64,000 nt of DNA from Sphingobium sp. DEHP117. Lineage in GTDB: Bacteria; Pseudomonadota; Alphaproteobacteria; Sphingomonadales; Sphingomonadaceae. The position numbers were made by a program, and so were the translations under genes. The notes beneath the pieces are model-generated. The model saw only the letters and a program-made list of their open reading frames with translations. It was not told where the DNA came from and ran no database searches. The stretch lies in contig NZ_JAPFBJ010000003.1 in NCBI RefSeq assembly GCF_030867385.1, positions 372,001 through 436,000 of the forward strand, read 5' to 3'. Positions 1-8,233 of this stretch are shown here, one piece after another (within the stretch, counting starts at the first letter, position 1; every line of letters begins with the position of its first letter).

Positions 1-968
1 ATTCGCGAAGCGCCATTGCCACGGTCGATCTGTACGCACCGGTCCTTCCAACCGTGCCTGTCGACCTCGGCGGCTCGCCAGCCACCGATAATGAAGGCCG
101 CTTCAAGAATGAAGGGCTCTACCTCCAGGACATGATCGACTTCGGATCGGGCTTCAAGGCGCTGGTCGGAATTCGCCATGACTGGTTTGAGCAACGCACC
201 ATCCAGCATCTTGCGCTTCCCAACCTTGCGCGCAGGGACAGTGAATGGAGTCCACGGGCCGGCGTCGTGTTCCAGCCGGACGAAACGCAAAGTTACTATG
301 CATCCTGGAGCAAGTCCTTCCAGCCTTCTGGTGAAGGCTTTGCCCTTGCAACCAACAACGCCGGGATCGAACCGGAAAAAACCACCAACAAGGAGGTCGG
401 CGCCAAGTACACGTTCCTGGACGGTCATTTGAACACAACAATTTCGCTGTTCGAGCTCGAACGGACGGGCATCAAGTCGGCGGTCCCCGGCACGACGACG
501 CTGATTCCGATTGGCACGCAGCGGACGCGCGGTCTGGAACTCACTGCCAACCTTGATCTTCCTTCCGGGTGGCGGGCAGTGGCGGGCTATTCGTATCTGG
601 ACGCGCGCGTTATCCGCTCCGTCGCCGTTGACGATGGGCAACCGGTCGAGGGCAAGCGAGCCACTATCACACCGCGGCACAGCGCCAACCTGTTCATTAC
701 CAAGTCCTTCGCTGATCAGTTTGGCCTCGGAATCGGCGGCAATTACGTAGGCGACCGTTTCGCCAACCCCGGAAATACGGTGACACTGCCTTCCTATGTG
801 ACGATTGACGCCCTTGCCTGGGTCAAGCTCGGTAAGGCCCGCCTGCAACTCAACGCCTATAACCTGTTCGACCGACGCTATATCGTCTCCGGGCACGGGA
901 CTTCCCCGAACCTCAACCTGCCGGGGGCACCACGGACGGTCATGGCGACCCTGCGCCTCGATATGTGA
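1..968 (+). CDS. TonB-dependent siderophore receptor, C-terminal part (5' end outside window)
   Basis: The frame is open from the first bases of the window, so only about the last 320 residues are present and the plug domain is missing. What remains is an outer-membrane beta-barrel: alternating aromatic/hydrophobic strands, a strand reading YYASWSKSFQPSGEGFALA, then NKEVGAKYTFLDG and a NLFDRRYIVSG-type penultimate strand, all typical of ferric-siderophore receptors of the FhuA/FpvA class. Such receptors import ferric siderophores using TonB-ExbBD energy. The 3' end reads LRLDM and stops 53 bases before a small Cys-rich gene on the same strand. The substrate cannot be read from the sequence. 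Confidence 0.9.
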   Translation, partial: SRSAIATVDLYAPVLPTVPVDLGGSPATDNEGRFKNEGLYLQDMIDFGSGFKALVGIRHDWFEQRTIQHLALPNLARRDSEWSPRAGVVFQPDETQSYYASWSKSFQPSGEGFALATNNAGIEPEKTTNKEVGAKYTFLDGHLNTTISLFELERTGIKSAVPGTTTLIPIGTQRTRGLELTANLDLPSGWRAVAGYSYLDARVIRSVAVDDGQPVEGKRATITPRHSANLFITKSFADQFGLGIGGNYVGDRFANPGNTVTLPSYVTIDALAWVKLGKARLQLNAYNLFDRRYIVSGHGTSPNLNLPGAPRTVMATLRLDM

Positions 969-1021
969 GGCGCGAACCAGGTAAAATTCAGCAGAGAAAC
1001 ACCAACGAGGAGCGGCTTGCC

Positions 1022-1441
1022 ATGTACGAATTTGTCGACCGGCCGGTCACCAGCTTGGACAATGGTAGCCGCTTTCTGGTCTGGTCGATGCGGAACTGGG
1101 TTGCTGCCTGCGCCGAACGCCAGTGCCCCGGCAGCCGCATAGCCGAGGGATTTGCCCGCTGGGGAATGCTACGGGGACTCCATCCATTTCTTCGCATCAT
1201 GGCACTCTTGAACCGCCATGGTCTGACAAATCTCGAATTCTGCAAACTCGGGTGCAATCACATCGCAGAAGGCGAAGCCATAATTCTTGGAGTGATCGCA
1301 TCAGGGCTTCGTTGCGAAAGGTCTTTGCCTGGCACGCTCGAATGCCTGGTCGAAGAGGGATGGGTTGGTGACCTCGTCTGTTCCATCAGCGAGCTCGCCC
1401 AGGCGATGCGCTCCAGCCCGAAGCTGAGCATCAGTCAATGA
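1022..1441 (+). CDS. Small Cys-rich protein downstream of the siderophore receptor, function unknown
   Basis: A 139-residue protein starting at an ATG behind a good GAGGAG ribosome site. An in-frame upstream start at 965 would overlap the receptor and has no better signal. It is soluble-looking, with no signal peptide or membrane segment, and carries seven cysteines (for example VAACAERQC, EFCKLGCN, RCERSL, LECLVEE, DLVCSIS). The short gap places it in the receptor's transcription unit, which suggests an iron-related role, but I do not recognise a family. Confidence 0.65.
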   Translation: MYEFVDRPVTSLDNGSRFLVWSMRNWVAACAERQCPGSRIAEGFARWGMLRGLHPFLRIMALLNRHGLTNLEFCKLGCNHIAEGEAIILGVIASGLRCERSLPGTLECLVEEGWVGDLVCSISELAQAMRSSPKLSISQ

Positions 1442-1462
1442 AGCGACGGCGCTGAAATCCAC

Positions 1463-1495
1463 GAAGCGCGGGCCGGCACAGCCAACCCGCGCTTC
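1463..1495. terminator. Bidirectional hairpin between convergent genes
   Basis: GAAGCGCGGG and CCCGCGCTTC form perfect 10-bp arms (1463-1472 and 1486-1495) around a 13-nt loop. The hairpin lies in the gap between the Cys-rich gene and wrbA, which converge. There is no long T-run on either side. Confidence 0.6.
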
Positions 1496-1511
1496 ACCTG
1501 GATCCGCGTGA

Positions 1512-2111
1512 TTAGCCGAACAGCTTTTGCGCAGTCTTGGCGACCCGCGCGCCGAGATAGCGGGCGCCGGCGAGCTCGTCTTCATCAGGCTGGCGGCTGC
1601 CGTCCGCCCCGGCAATGGTCGTCGCACCATAAGGAGCACCGCCGCGTACCTTGTCGTGTCCTGATTGACCCGCAAAGCCGTAGTCGAGGCCGACGATCGT
1701 CATCCCGAAATGCAGCAGGTTGGTAATCACGGAAAACAGTGTGGTTTCCTGTCCGCCATGCTGGGTGCCTGTCGAGGTGAAGGCGGCCCCGACTTTACCG
1801 TTGAGCGCGCCGCGCGCCCACAGGCCGCCCGCCTGGTCGAGGAACGCCGCCATCTGCGACGAGATCCGCCCAAAGCGGGTACCGGTTCCGACGACGATCG
1901 CGTCGTAGTTCTCCAGATCGGCAATCGCGGCCACCGGCGCGGGCTGGTCGAGCTTGAAGTGATTGGCGCGGGCGACATCCTCGGGAACGGTTTCCGGAAC
2001 TCGTTTGATGTCCACAGTAGCACCGGCCTGCCGTGCGCCTTCCGCCACGGCTTCGGCCATAGCTTCAATGTGCCCATAGGTCGAATAGTAGAGGACGAGA
2101 ACTTTGCTCAT
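1512..2111 (-). CDS. wrbA: NAD(P)H:quinone oxidoreductase, WrbA family
   Basis: This 199-residue flavodoxin-like enzyme has the usual family length. WrbA binds FMN and reduces quinones by two electrons with NAD(P)H, avoiding semiquinones. Visible marks are the N-terminal phosphate-binding loop [14 protein letters not shown], the TGTRFGR segment, [15 protein letters not shown] around the isoalloxazine site, and [12 protein letters not shown] near the C terminus. An AAGGAG site precedes the ATG. It follows the extradiol dioxygenase and DoxX genes on the same strand with about 30 bases between, so the three probably form one redox/aromatic-stress operon next to a divergent LysR regulator. Confidence 0.95.
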   Translation of the reverse strand: MSKVLVLYYSTYGHIEAMAEAVAEGARQAGATVDIKRVPETVPEDVARANHFKLDQPAPVAAIADLENYDAIVVGTGTRFGRISSQMAAFLDQAGGLWARGALNGKVGAAFTSTGTQHGGQETTLFSVITNLLHFGMTIVGLDYGFAGQSGHDKVRGGAPYGATTIAGADGSRQPDEDELAGARYLGARVAKTAQKLFG

Positions 2112-2140
2112 GTGGTGTCTCCTTCTTGGGGGATACGGAA

Positions 2141-2917
2141 TCAGGTACCGAAGGCGTAGGCATCCATACGCAGGACGCCGTAAGTGGTGCTGCTGTGCAA
2201 CCGTGTCGCCTTCGTGTCCGTTCCCGCTGCGCCAAGCGCTACGAACAGAGGCAGCAGGTGTTCCTCGGTCGGATGATTGCGCTCGGCATTGGGCGCAAGG
2301 TGGCGATAAGCCAGCAGGTCGCAGGTGCGTTGTTCGGTCAGCGCGCGGTCAAACCAGTCGGCAAAGTCGCTCACCCACTCTGGTTCTGCCATGCCTTGCT
2401 GGCCGCGCCAGCTCGACAGATCGTGCGTGAAACTGCCACTGCCGACCACCAGCACGCCTTCATGCGCAAGCGGAGCGAGCGCGCGCCCGACTTCGAGATG
2501 GTGACCCGGGCCAAGGTGGCGCTGGACCGAAAGCTGGACAACCGGGATGTCGGCCTGCGGCCAGGCGATCATCAGCGGCACCCATGCACCGTGGTCGAGC
2601 CCGCGCGCGGTGTCCGTTGCCGCGGCAAGGCCCGCATCGCCAAGCAGTTCCACAACGCGGGTCGCCAGTTCCGGATCACCCGGCGCGGGGTAGGATAGTT
2701 GATAAAGCTCAGGCGCAAACCCGCCAAAATCGTGGATCGTGGCGTTACGGGCAACGGCGTTGACCGTAGGCAGGCGCGTTTCCCAATGGGCAGAAACCGT
2801 CAGGATCGCGCGCGGCCGATCGATTGAAGCGGCCAAGCCTTCGAGGAAGTGCCGGGCGGGCACGTCCTCGAAAGGCAAGGTCGGCGCCCCGTGTGACAGG
2901 AAGATCGGGCGCAGCAT
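2141..2917 (-). CDS. Class III extradiol ring-cleavage dioxygenase, YgiD/DODA family
   Basis: 258 residues, the size of the 4,5-DOPA dioxygenase-like family. Members open catechol rings with O2 or act on related substrates, using a metal held by histidines. Here the family histidines are visible in [13 protein letters not shown] near residue 9, TVSAHWET near residue 44, and [14 protein letters not shown] in the second half. The [14 protein letters not shown] stretch is also characteristic. The gene starts five bases after the DoxX stop, so translation is likely coupled. The physiological substrate cannot be told from the sequence. Confidence 0.92.
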   Translation of the reverse strand: MLRPIFLSHGAPTLPFEDVPARHFLEGLAASIDRPRAILTVSAHWETRLPTVNAVARNATIHDFGGFAPELYQLSYPAPGDPELATRVVELLGDAGLAAATDTARGLDHGAWVPLMIAWPQADIPVVQLSVQRHLGPGHHLEVGRALAPLAHEGVLVVGSGSFTHDLSSWRGQQGMAEPEWVSDFADWFDRALTEQRTCDLLAYRHLAPNAERNHPTEEHLLPLFVALGAAGTDTKATRLHSSTTYGVLRMDAYAFGT

Positions 2918-2922
2918 GACGT

Positions 2923-3327
2923 TCAGTCCTTGGCTGGGTGGGGACGGAGGGCATAGACGCCATCGCCTAGGAGCGCCTGCACCACCAGCACCAGCGACCA
3001 GAAGACCGGGTATTCCCAGCCACCACCGGGGTTCGAGAAGGTAAAGCCGTTGGCGGCGTGCGGAATGATCGAGCCAAGCAGGATTGGCAGTGCGGCAAGC
3101 GCAGCGAGGCGTGAGTAGATCCCCAGGATCATCGCCAAGCCAAGGCCAATCTCGCCGACCAGTACCGGATAGGCGGCAATGCCGGGAAAGCCGATGCTTT
3201 CAAAGAAACCGGCTGTGCCGGCGGGGGTGAAGACGATGAGCTTGATAAGCCCGTGTGTGAGGAGCAAGCCACCGCTGGTGACGCGCAGCACCGTGGTGGC
3301 AATGGCAGTTCGGTCGATGGTGTTCAT
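2923..3327 (-). CDS. DoxX family membrane protein
   Basis: I place the start at the ATG (MNTIDRTA) behind AAGGA, giving 134 residues; longer in-frame starts run into the divergent LysR leader. Four hydrophobic segments are seen: VLRVTSGGLLLTHGLIKLIV, the IAAYPVLVGEIGLGLAMILG segment, the LAALPILLGSIIPHA segment, and the FWSLVLVVQALLG segment. This is the DoxX/YphA arrangement of inner-membrane proteins, often found with dioxygenases and redox enzymes and poorly understood mechanistically. It is the first gene of the dioxygenase-wrbA operon and diverges from the LysR gene, which probably controls it. Confidence 0.88.
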   Translation of the reverse strand: MNTIDRTAIATTVLRVTSGGLLLTHGLIKLIVFTPAGTAGFFESIGFPGIAAYPVLVGEIGLGLAMILGIYSRLAALAALPILLGSIIPHAANGFTFSNPGGGWEYPVFWSLVLVVQALLGDGVYALRPHPAKD

Positions 3328-3428
3328 GGCGGGTTCCTTTGTTCGTTGGCCACACCTTAGGCTGGCGCATCGATGTATGGAATTCTCCAAACTTGACGAA
3401 CGCCCATGCGTTTATGCATATTCCTGAG

Positions 3429-4301
3429 ATGGACTGGGATGATCTGCGCACTTTTCTGGTGATTGCCCGCCACGGCACTCTGTCGGCCGCCGCTCGCGCA
3501 CTCGGGGTGTCCCAGCCTACGATGGGCCGCAGGCTGGCGGTGATGGAGGAGCGCATTGGCGCGCGCCTGCTTCAGCGCCATCCGGGTCGCTTCGCGCTTA
3601 CTCCTTTGGGCGAAGCAGTCCTTGGAAATGCCGAACGGATAGAAGCCGAAGTTTTCGCGGCCGAGCGCGCGATTACCGGTCGCGACGCCGCCTTGGAAGG
3701 CGTCGTGCGGTTGACCACGGTGGACACGCTCGCTGCCCGGATTGTGGCCCCCGCGCTCGCCGCTCTGCAGCGCAGGCATCCGGGCATTGTCATCGAACTG
3801 GTGCCGGATACCCGGTCGCTCAGCCTGTCACGACGCGAGGCGGACATTGCGCTGCGCATGTCGCGGTTCGAGGGCAATGAGGTCGTTGCACGGCGAGCCG
3901 GCCGCCTTGCCATGGGCATATACGCAACCCCTGACTGGCGCGAGCGCATTGGCAAGGAGAAGGTTCGACTGATTTCTACACTGGACGATCAGGCCCACTT
4001 GCCTGAAGCGAAATGGCTGCTCGAGATATTTCCCGACGCTGCCATTGGCTTCCGGTCAAACAGCCGGGAGGTGCAGCTCCAGACAGCACTCGCTGGCGGC
4101 GGAATCGCCGCACTTGCGCGTTACCGCGCAGACACAGAACCAGGACTGGTGCGGCTGTGCCCAGACCAGCCACCGCTGGTGCGCGATATCTGGTTGGGGG
4201 TGCACAGCGACATGCGCCACATGCCCCGGGCCCGCGCCGTCATGGATGCCATCATTGGCGCATTGGAGGCCAGCGCCGCCATCCTGAACCCGGTGGACTG
4301 A
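3429..4301 (+). CDS. LysR family transcriptional regulator
   Basis: A 290-residue regulator with an N-terminal winged helix-turn-helix (MDWDDLRTFLVIARHGTL, then AAARALGVSQPTMGRRLA and LLQRHPGRFALTPLG) and a C-terminal periplasmic-binding-like effector domain from about residue 90. I use the ATG at 3429, where the conserved LysR start falls; an in-frame ATG lies 15 bases upstream. No ribosome site is visible, but TTGACG at 3393 with GCATAT 17 bases later would put the transcript start on this ATG, so it may be leaderless (inference). It is divergent from doxX-dioxygenase-wrbA, its likely target. Confidence 0.92.
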   Translation: MDWDDLRTFLVIARHGTLSAAARALGVSQPTMGRRLAVMEERIGARLLQRHPGRFALTPLGEAVLGNAERIEAEVFAAERAITGRDAALEGVVRLTTVDTLAARIVAPALAALQRRHPGIVIELVPDTRSLSLSRREADIALRMSRFEGNEVVARRAGRLAMGIYATPDWRERIGKEKVRLISTLDDQAHLPEAKWLLEIFPDAAIGFRSNSREVQLQTALAGGGIAALARYRADTEPGLVRLCPDQPPLVRDIWLGVHSDMRHMPRARAVMDAIIGALEASAAILNPVD

Positions 4302-4434
4302 CTGACCGTTCCCTGACGCAAATAGACACGCATTTCGACATCGTAATGGCTTCGCACGGGCATTTCAGCTATGGTCTGCAGTGCCAAGGTGGCGGTGAAG
4401 GCGTTGCATGCCTCGGCAGACACAGGAGGCTCAC

Positions 4435-4890
4435 ATGACCGACGAAGAGAAGAAATCGGCTATCGCAGTTCTGAACCGGATCATGGAGGCGGAACTGGCG
4501 GGAGTCGTCCGCTACACGCATTATTCGCTGATGGTCTACGGCTACAACCGCATTCCGATCGTGTCCTGGCTCGAAGGCAATGCTTCAGAAGGTCTGGCGC
4601 ATGCACGCAAAGCGGGTGAACTTGTCACCCTGCTGGGCGGACACCCGTCCTTGCAGATCGGGCCGCTTCTTGAAACGGCGAAGCACGATATCGGTGACAT
4701 CCTGCGCGAAAGCCTTGAGCACGAGAAAATGACGCTTGGCCTTTATTATGAGTTGCTCAAACTGGCAGCAGATCGTTCCGTCCTGCTTGAGGAATATGCC
4801 CGGGAAATGATCATGCTTGAGGAAATGCACCTCGACGAAGTGGACAAGATGCTTCGCAAGCCCGGCGATGTTCAGGCGTTCCAAGCCTGA
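4435..4890 (+). CDS. Bacterioferritin-like (ferritin superfamily) protein
   Basis: 151 residues starting at an ATG behind a strong AGGAGG. The four-helix ferritin pattern is present: N-terminal LNRIMEAELAGVVRYTHYSL with E20, a second helix with E52 and H56 (SEGLAHARKAGE), a third with LEHEKMTLGLYYEL, and a fourth ending EEYAREMIMLEEMHLDE with the E-x-x-H pair near residues 129-132. These residues would build a diiron ferroxidase centre. Bacterioferritins oxidise and store Fe(II) or protect against peroxide. The E-to-H spacing in helix 2 is one residue longer than in classical Bfr, so it is a relative rather than a canonical one. Confidence 0.85.
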   Translation: MTDEEKKSAIAVLNRIMEAELAGVVRYTHYSLMVYGYNRIPIVSWLEGNASEGLAHARKAGELVTLLGGHPSLQIGPLLETAKHDIGDILRESLEHEKMTLGLYYELLKLAADRSVLLEEYAREMIMLEEMHLDEVDKMLRKPGDVQAFQA

Positions 4891-5243
4891 TCGGCATTTT
4901 TGTTTGGAATGATAGTGTGTCGCTGGCGGTTGGTTCCGATCCAAGCGTCGCGGAAGAAGAATCGCAAGCGACATAGCGCGCGCCCGCGCTCCGCTAGGTA
5001 CACGAGATTGCACCCCTCAGAGCACAGCAGGGAGCTTGACGTCTACCCTTGCATCTGAGCGGTCAGGGCTTGGCCGCTTTACCCTCTGTCGCGTCCTGCT
5101 TCGACGATTGCGGGGGGCGTGACGCGCCCATTTGATCTGCATCAAATTAGCTGCGAATGACTTGCAATAGCGGTTATCCCTCGATACCGGCGAGGTTAAC
5201 GGCCGAATCCGGCCGAACCTGAAACCGCAGACAGGGGAAAATT
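4891..5243. other. 353-bp intergenic stretch before the TonB receptor
   Basis: No open frame here looks like a gene. The right half carries the probable Fur site described separately and a GGGG-type ribosome site just before the receptor ATG. I see no terminator hairpin after the ferritin gene and no tRNA-like structure. Confidence 0.6.
5152..5166 (+). promoter_or_regulatory. Probable Fur-type iron box upstream of the TonB receptor
   Basis: TGCGAATGACTTGCA is an imperfect palindrome (arms TGCGAAT and ACTTGCA) close to alphaproteobacterial Fur sites of the form TGCGAAT-n-ATTCGCA. It lies 78 bases before the start of a siderophore receptor, the expected place for iron repression. Confidence 0.5.
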
Positions 5244-7325
5244 ATGAAGTTCGCACTTTTGCTCAGCACAGCCCTCTTGGCGTTTCCTACCATGGCGGCC
5301 GCAGAGGAAGCGGCAGGAGACGATACCAATACGATCCTGGTGATCGGTAAGTCCGTGGGCTACGCCGCGACCGATTCCGTCACCGCGACCAAGACTGACA
5401 CCCCGCTGATCGATGTGCCGCAGACGATCAGCGTCGTCACCCGCCAGCAACTCGACGACCAGGCCCAGCACTCGATCGCCGATGTCCTGCGCTACATCCC
5501 GGGCACGACCGTCGGCCAGGGCGAAGGCAACCGCGACCAGATCACCATCCGCGGCCAGAATTCCACCTCGGACTTCTTCCTTGATGGGGTGCGCGACGAC
5601 GTCCAGTACTACCGCAGTCTCTACAACATCGAGCGGGTCGAGATTCTGAAGGGCCCCTATGCCCTGATCTTCGGTCGCGGCGGCGGCGGTGGCATCATCA
5701 ACCGCGTGCAGAAGGCGCCAAGCAATGAGCGCTTCTTCGCCTCGGCCGGTGGGAGTGTGAACAGCTTCGGCGCGTGGGACGCTTCCGCCGACGTTAACCT
5801 GCCCGTCTCCGCTGGCGGCGCGCTGCGGGTCAACGGCTTCTACGAGAACCTCGCCAACCACCGCGATCACTTCGACGGCGAGCGCTATGCGATCAACCCC
5901 TACCTCGCCTTCGATCTCGGCGGCGGGTGGAAGGCCGGTCTGTCCTACGAATACGTCAAGGATGACCGCGTGACAGACCGGGGCATCCCTTCGCTGGCTT
6001 GCACCCAGCCTTGCACGCCGGGACCGCTGCCGGGACACCGCGACACCTTCTTCGGCGTCCCCGGCGTCAATCGCACGGGCCTCGAAGCCCATATCGTAAA
6101 GGCGCGGCTCGACGGCCAGCTGACCGACAATCTGAACTGGTCGAGCACAGTTCTTTATGGCGATTACGACAAGTACTACACCAACGTCTATGCAAACGGC
6201 GGCGCCACCGCGCCCAGCGGCACCGTGGCGCTGGCTGGCTACATCGATCCGACCAAGCGCGAGAACTTCATCGCCCAGACCAATCTCGTCTGGGACGTCG
6301 CCCTCGGCGCTATCGAAAACAAGATCCTGCTCGGCCTCGAGTACGGCGAGCAGGATTCGACCAACCAGCGCCGCAATGCTGTGCTCAGCAGTTCGACGCT
6401 GAACCTCGCCAACATCGTCTATCCGACGGTTACCTTCCCGGCAGTCAATCGCGACACGGCCTCGAAGGTCAAGTTCTTCTCGGCCTACGCCCAGGACCAG
6501 ATCGGCATCGGCGAGCATGTCGACCTCGTCGTCGGCCTGCGCTTCGACCGCTTCGATATCAAGGGCACCGACTTTGCCGTCACCCCCGACCGCCCCTTCG
6601 CGCGCGTCGACGAGAAGGTCAGTCCGCGCATCGGCCTGATCTTCAAACCGCGCGAGAACATCTCCGCCTACGCGAGCTACAGCCAGTCATTCCTGCCACG
6701 CTCGGGCGACCAGTTCCTGACCATGACCACGACGCAGGAGAACCTCGCACCTGAGAAGTTCACCAACTACGAGATCGGCGCCAAGTGGGACATCCACCCC
6801 GGCCTGTCGGCCACGGTGGCGTTGTTCCAGCTCGATCGCACCAACGCCACAACGCCTGATCCGCTTAACCCGGCAACGACTATCAACGCCGGCGAGACGC
6901 GCACACGCGGCATCGAACTGGCCCTGACGGGTCGCCTGACCGACAAGTGGCAGATGAGCGGCGGCTACACCTACCAGGACGCCAAGCTGCGCGGTAACGA
7001 CTTCGTTCGACTGGGACAGGTGCCGGAACACCAGTTCGCCCTGTGGAACCGATACGATTTCAATCGCTTCGTCGGTGCCGGTATTGGTGTGATCCACCAG
7101 TCCAGCCAGTTCGCAGCCAACCGCACCACCGCGTCGGTCACGCGCCTGCCGGGCTTTACCCGTGTCGATGCTGCGCTGTTCTTCAATGCGAGTGAAAAGG
7201 TGCAATTCCAGGTCAATGTCGAGAACCTGCTCGACACCACCTATTTCGCCGATGCCCATAACAACAACAACATCTCGACGGGTGCGCCGCTGAACGCACG
7301 CTTGTCCGCCCGGATCAAGTTCTGA
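5244..7325 (+). CDS. TonB-dependent siderophore receptor (catecholate type)
   Basis: A complete receptor of 693 residues with an N-terminal signal peptide (MKFALLLSTALLAFPTMAAA, cleaved before EEAAG). The plug domain runs from about residue 45 to 160, with TPLIDVPQTISVVTRQQLDD, TIRGQNSTSDFFLDGVRDD and VEILKGPYALIFGRGGGGG, the hallmark of Fiu/CirA-like catecholate receptors. The barrel ends in NVENLLDTTYFADAHN and a terminal phenylalanine (SARIKF), the outer-membrane assembly signal. It imports a ferric siderophore with TonB-ExbBD. A Fur-like box upstream and a strong hairpin after the stop suggest a single-gene iron-regulated unit. Confidence 0.96.
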   Translation: MKFALLLSTALLAFPTMAAAEEAAGDDTNTILVIGKSVGYAATDSVTATKTDTPLIDVPQTISVVTRQQLDDQAQHSIADVLRYIPGTTVGQGEGNRDQITIRGQNSTSDFFLDGVRDDVQYYRSLYNIERVEILKGPYALIFGRGGGGGIINRVQKAPSNERFFASAGGSVNSFGAWDASADVNLPVSAGGALRVNGFYENLANHRDHFDGERYAINPYLAFDLGGGWKAGLSYEYVKDDRVTDRGIPSLACTQPCTPGPLPGHRDTFFGVPGVNRTGLEAHIVKARLDGQLTDNLNWSSTVLYGDYDKYYTNVYANGGATAPSGTVALAGYIDPTKRENFIAQTNLVWDVALGAIENKILLGLEYGEQDSTNQRRNAVLSSSTLNLANIVYPTVTFPAVNRDTASKVKFFSAYAQDQIGIGEHVDLVVGLRFDRFDIKGTDFAVTPDRPFARVDEKVSPRIGLIFKPRENISAYASYSQSFLPRSGDQFLTMTTTQENLAPEKFTNYEIGAKWDIHPGLSATVALFQLDRTNATTPDPLNPATTINAGETRTRGIELALTGRLTDKWQMSGGYTYQDAKLRGNDFVRLGQVPEHQFALWNRYDFNRFVGAGIGVIHQSSQFAANRTTASVTRLPGFTRVDAALFFNASEKVQFQVNVENLLDTTYFADAHNNNNISTGAPLNARLSARIKF

Positions 7326-7333
7326 TCCAGCTT

Positions 7334-7359
7334 CCCCCGCCATTTCCTAATGGCGGGGG
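7334..7359 (+). terminator. Terminator hairpin after the TonB receptor
   Basis: CCCCCGCCATT and AATGGCGGGGG form a perfect 11-bp stem with a TCCT loop, eight bases after the receptor stop. No T-run follows, so it may need Rho or act mainly to protect the 3' end. Confidence 0.75.
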
Positions 7360-7404
7360 CAGTTCGTGCTTGCACCGGCTGTTTCATCCGGCTAGCCAGC
7401 CAAC

Positions 7405-7517
7405 GTCATCTGGGGAGTAGCCAGTCGTCCGCAAGGACGAGCCTCCGCGTCAACACACTCGGTCGAGAGGCCGTGGCGCGCAGGAAGCGGGGCACCCGCT
7501 TGGGCGAGACCAATGGC
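7405..7517 (+). ncRNA. yybP-ykoY manganese riboswitch aptamer
   Basis: The conserved core is intact. GGGGAGTAGCC (7412-7422) is followed by a GNRA-capped hairpin TCGTCC-GCAA-GGACGA, then GTCAACACACTCG (7449-7461), and the second loop GGCGAGACC (7503-7511). Outer helix P1 is GTCAT (7405-7409) with ATGGC (7513-7517). These are the signatures of the Mn2+-sensing yybP-ykoY motif, as in the E. coli alx leader. The downstream gene is a Gdt1-type Mn exporter, the expected target. A further GC hairpin at 7524-7547 may belong to the expression platform. Confidence 0.93.
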
Positions 7518-7523
7518 ATCGAA

Positions 7524-7547
7524 CCTGCGCCCGGGCCGGGCGGCAGG
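7524..7547 (+). promoter_or_regulatory. GC-rich hairpin, likely riboswitch expression platform
   Basis: CCTGC-G-CCCGG pairs with CCGGG-CG-GCAGG immediately after the aptamer. No T-run follows it directly. Control by ribosome-site access (GGAGG at about 7583-7587, before the ATG at 7594) or by an intrinsic terminator cannot be decided by eye. Confidence 0.5.
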
Positions 7548-7593
7548 ATCGGTGTCTGTTGGTTTTGATCTGCGCCCGGCCCCGGAGGTTTCC

Positions 7594-8178
7594 ATGTTCG
7601 AAGCATTGCTCACGTCGACAGCGGTCGTCACCTTGGCCGAGATCGGCGACAAGACACAATTACTGGCGATCGTGCTTGCCACCCGATTTCGCAAGCCCGT
7701 GCCGATCGTCGCCGGCATCTTTGCCGCTACCATAGCGAATCATTTCCTCGCGGCGCTCGTAGGCTCACAGGTGGCCTCGATCCTTGACGGCCAATGGTTC
7801 CGCTATGCCATCGCAGCCAGCTTCATTGCCATGGCCGCGTGGACCCTGATTCCTGACAAGCTTGACGACGACGAGCACAAGCCAGCGCGCTTCGGCGCAT
7901 TCATCACCACCCTGATTGCTTTTTTCCTGGTGGAGATGGGCGACAAGACCCAGGTCGCCACTATCGCGCTGGGCGCACGGTTCCATGATGTGTTCTCGGT
8001 CACCATGGGCACCACTCTTGGTATGATGCTCGCGAATGTGCCGGCGGTATTCCTTGGACACGAGGTGCTGAAGTACGTTCCGCTGAACATTGTGCGCCTA
8101 ATCGCGGCTGGTCTGTTCCTGTTGATCGGCTTGTGGGTGCTTGCCCAAACGGCCGGATGGACTGCCGGACTGCTCTGA
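7594..8178 (+). CDS. Gdt1/TMEM165 (UPF0016) family manganese exporter
   Basis: A 194-residue inner-membrane protein with about six hydrophobic segments and both copies of the family motif E-x-G-D-K-T: TLAEIGDKTQLLAIVLATRF near residue 13 and LVEMGDKTQVATIALGARF near residue 115. These acidic motifs form the cation path; bacterial relatives (MneA type) export Mn2+. The start is the ATG behind CGGAGG; a longer in-frame start at 7513 would lie inside the riboswitch. Control by the manganese riboswitch upstream supports Mn2+ as the substrate. Confidence 0.93.
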   Translation: MFEALLTSTAVVTLAEIGDKTQLLAIVLATRFRKPVPIVAGIFAATIANHFLAALVGSQVASILDGQWFRYAIAASFIAMAAWTLIPDKLDDDEHKPARFGAFITTLIAFFLVEMGDKTQVATIALGARFHDVFSVTMGTTLGMMLANVPAVFLGHEVLKYVPLNIVRLIAAGLFLLIGLWVLAQTAGWTAGLL

Positions 8179-8192
8179 CCAATACGGCACTT

Positions 8193-8229
8193 CGAAGGTC
8201 GGGCTGTTTGCGCTACAGCCTGACCTTCG
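8193..8229. terminator. Bidirectional terminator hairpin between gdt1-type gene and copper ATPase
   Basis: CGAAGGTC-G-GGCTGT (8193-8207) pairs with ACAGCC-T-GACCTTCG (8215-8229), with one mismatch and a 7-nt loop. It fills the 55-bp gap between two convergent genes. Confidence 0.7.
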
Positions 8230-8233
8230 GCCA

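Noticed and set aside
3328..3428. A LysR T-N11-A operator in the doxX/lysR gap
   Set aside because: Several imperfect candidates exist but none is a convincing palindrome, so no site is reported.
5196..6518. A long minus-strand open frame opposite the TonB receptor
   Set aside because: Its composition (Val/Ala/Gly/Arg/Asp-rich, no domain) is typical of an antisense shadow of a GC-rich gene; the plus strand has a complete receptor with signal peptide.
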